Origin: Actinospineispora spinosispora DSM 44797
Lineage (GTDB): Bacteria; Actinomycetota; Actinomycetes; Mycobacteriales; Pseudonocardiaceae
Assembly (NCBI RefSeq): GCF_000429025.1
Contig: NZ_AUBB01000029.1
Coordinates: 1-64,000, forward strand
Length of the DNA stretch: 64,000 nt
Reading direction: 5' to 3'
Every line of letters begins with the position of its first letter. The first letter of the stretch is position 1. Both the position numbers and the translations under genes were made by a program. The notes beneath the pieces were generated by a model. The model ran no database searches. It was given only the letters and a program-made list of their open reading frames with translations, and had not been told where the DNA came from. Shown here one piece after another: positions 60,001-63,000 of this stretch.

Positions 60001-63000
60001 GCCGCTGCCGAGGGCCGAGTCGGCCATCGCGGCACACCGCTGGCTCGGTGCTTTCGGTTGGTGGACCTGGCTGATCGACCCGGACGTGGTGGCGGCCGGT
60101 TTCAGCCCGCTGCTGGTGGATCTTCACCTGGCTGTGCGGCTGGATCCGGCGGGCGAGACCGAGCCCTTGTTCGTCGGGGGCTGGACGTCGAGCCGCTACG
60201 GCGGGAACCTGCTCACCCTGGTCCGGCTGCTCCGGGCGACGAACACGTGGTGGGCCGCGCCGCCGGGGTGGCACGGTCCGGCGCGCGGTGACGTGGTGTT
60301 CACCGCGATCGCCCATGCCTGGCGGCACGGCACGCTCGGGCCGCCGCGATGGGTCGAGGGCAACCTGTACCTGCGGCACGCTCAGCTGGACGGGCCGTGG
60401 GCTGAGCTGTTCGTCGACGGCGTCGAGTTCACCGTCCGGGTCGATGACCAGGGCAGATCCTGGTTGGAGAACTTCTACCCCGGGCCGGCCGAGGACGTCT
60501 CCCCCGCCGCCGACACGCTGAGCACCGCCGTTCAGGTCTGGGCGGGAGGGGCCAGGGCGGCCGGTGTCCGGGTGGGTCGCTACACCGTGGCGACCGCGCT
60601 GCACGCCGTCGACGAGCCCCAGGGGCCGGTCAAGATCATGCTGGCCGACCGGGACGGGGGCCTGGAGCTGGTGACCGGCTACGTCACGGTTGAGCTGGCC
60701 GAGCTCAGCGATGAGGTTCGCGCGACGCTGCCTCCTCAGTACTCGGGTGCCCTCGACTTCGCGTTGCTCATCGCACCGGAGCTGCCGAGGCTACGTGGGG
60801 CGGGAATCGCGACCTCGGCCACCACCGACCTCGCCGAGGGGGCTGTTGTGGTCGCCGCCGCCTATCCGGGCCGGAGGTTCCGGGCGAACGTGGGCCCGGT
60901 GCGCGGCGGCCAGATCCGGCTGCCCACCTCGCCTGGGTACTCCGGTGCTCCGCTGTTCGCCGATGACCTGCTCACCGCGCTGCACCTGAGCACGGATCCG
61001 TCGGGTGGCTCGGTGACGCTGCGCCGCGCCGCACTGACCGAGGCCATCGCCGTCGCCACCGCCAAGGCCGAACGTCAAGGCCTGCTGCCCCCTCCCGACG
61101 AGTTCGCGGCGGCGTTCGATCCCGCGACGGGGCGCCCGGTCACGGTGGACGGCGCGCGCTCGGCGATCGTCAACGAGGTGCTGGACGAGCTGTACCGGGC
61201 GGGACGTCTCGTCGAGGCCGGTCCTGAGGAGCTGCGCACCGCCAGCCCGGACGGGTTGTGGGCCGACGCCGGCATGGCGCTGTGGTTCGCCGACGGGTTC
61301 ACCGAGCTGCTCGCGATGCGGCTGACCGAGGCGGGCCTGGACCCGATCGTGATGGTGTACCTGGTCAACGTCAGAACCCGCCGGGTGTTCGCCGACCAAC
61401 GCCTGTTCCCACAGCTGTCCGAAGACACGCTGCGGTTCCTGGAGCGGCACGAAGCCCATCACGTCCGGGACGGCGGGCGCCCCGGCCATGACGAACAACG
61501 GGAATGGCGGGATCATCCGCCCTCCGCGCCGGTCGCCGAGGTGCTGACGCTGCTCGCCCGGCGGGTCGGTCAGGAGCTGGCTGCGGTCACCGGGCTGCGC
61601 GACGAGTTGAACAATGCGGTCGAACTACTCGCGGACTCCGGCAGGTGGGTCGAGCTGGGGCTGGCCGAGAACGCGCTGTTCTTCCTCAACACCGCACTGG
61701 GGGACCTGACCCGCATCGGCGAGTCGCTGACCCTGCCCGGTGCATGGGTGCTGACGCAGGACGACCGGTTCGCCGCGCTGCTGGAGACGACCCGGTTGGA
61801 GGCGGGCGAGCTGACCGTCGCGATGAGCCGCGCCCCGGGACTGTTCCGGCTGGCCCTGCGCACACACGCCGCCCGGGCTCTGCTCGGCGAGGGCGCCACC
61901 CTCGGCGAGCTGGCCTCGGAGGTGAGCGCCCCGGCGGAGGTGATCGCCGAGGCCGTCCGAGCTCACCCGAAGCCGGCGAGCCTCGGTGTGTCGCCACCGT
62001 CGACAATCACTGACCTACCGTGGCCGACGGACGACATCGACCAGTTGATCACCATGTCCGGCGCGTGGCTGATGGCCGAGCACCGTGAGCTGACCGTCGA
62101 CGAACGTGCGGCGTGGCTGCCCGAGCTCATCGCCCGCGCCTCTGCGTCAGCCCCGGTGCTGGTCACCGAGCAGCTGCGCATCCACCAAAGCGACATCGAC
62201 CTACCCGCTCCGCTGCTGATGCTCGGCCCCGGCGATGTGCCGACGACGACGCTGCGGCTGGTGTTCCACGCGGCGGGCCAAGGCCGGTGGCGGCTGACGA
62301 ACCTCTACCCGACCAACGCCGAGGCCGTGGCCGCGCCGCGCTTCCCGCCCGGATCGGTGGTCGAGATCGCGGTGGATCATCGGGAGGCGTCGATCAGGTT
62401 CGGCAACGGTTGGGTTTCCGGCCCGGACCGAATCGTGACCACCCTGTACTCGCTGTTGAACGTGGCCGAAGGAGCCGTGCGGTCACCCGAAGCCGCTCAC
62501 GAGCTACTGCGGCGGTTGCGCCCGACACTGACCGTGAACGGCAGAGGGGTGACCGATTGGTTCTTCCCCGACAGTGCCTCGTTCGGCGAGGACGGCCTCG
62601 ACGCCGACCGGGCCGGTGAGCTGCTGCGGATGTTCCTACCGCCATTCCCGAGCGTGCCCTACCTCGTGGTGCTGCACGTCCCGGGACTGCACGCCCCGGT
62701 ACTGCCGGTCGCGGCTCGGCGGGTCGAGGCCGGTGCGGAGGTGACGGTGGTGGCCATGAACGGTCAGGGCGAACCGGTTCCGCATCAGGTCCCGGTGCTG
62801 GCCGTCGGCCCCGCGTCTCTTGTGGTCGCCGCACCGCTGACCATGCTCGACGTGGGTAGCCCACTGCTGACCGCCGACGGCCAGGTCATCGCCATGGTCA
62901 GCACTCTGGACCCGGAGACCGGCTGGGCACTCGCGGTGCCGTCCCCGCTGCTCGCCTCGGTGGCGGCCAACGCGAACGCACTGGCCTGGGGCACGCCGCA

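Noticed and set aside
61440..61480. HEAHH as a third zinc metallopeptidase
   Set aside because: An isolated HExxH in a His-rich helix with no related flanking sequence; the motif alone is too common.
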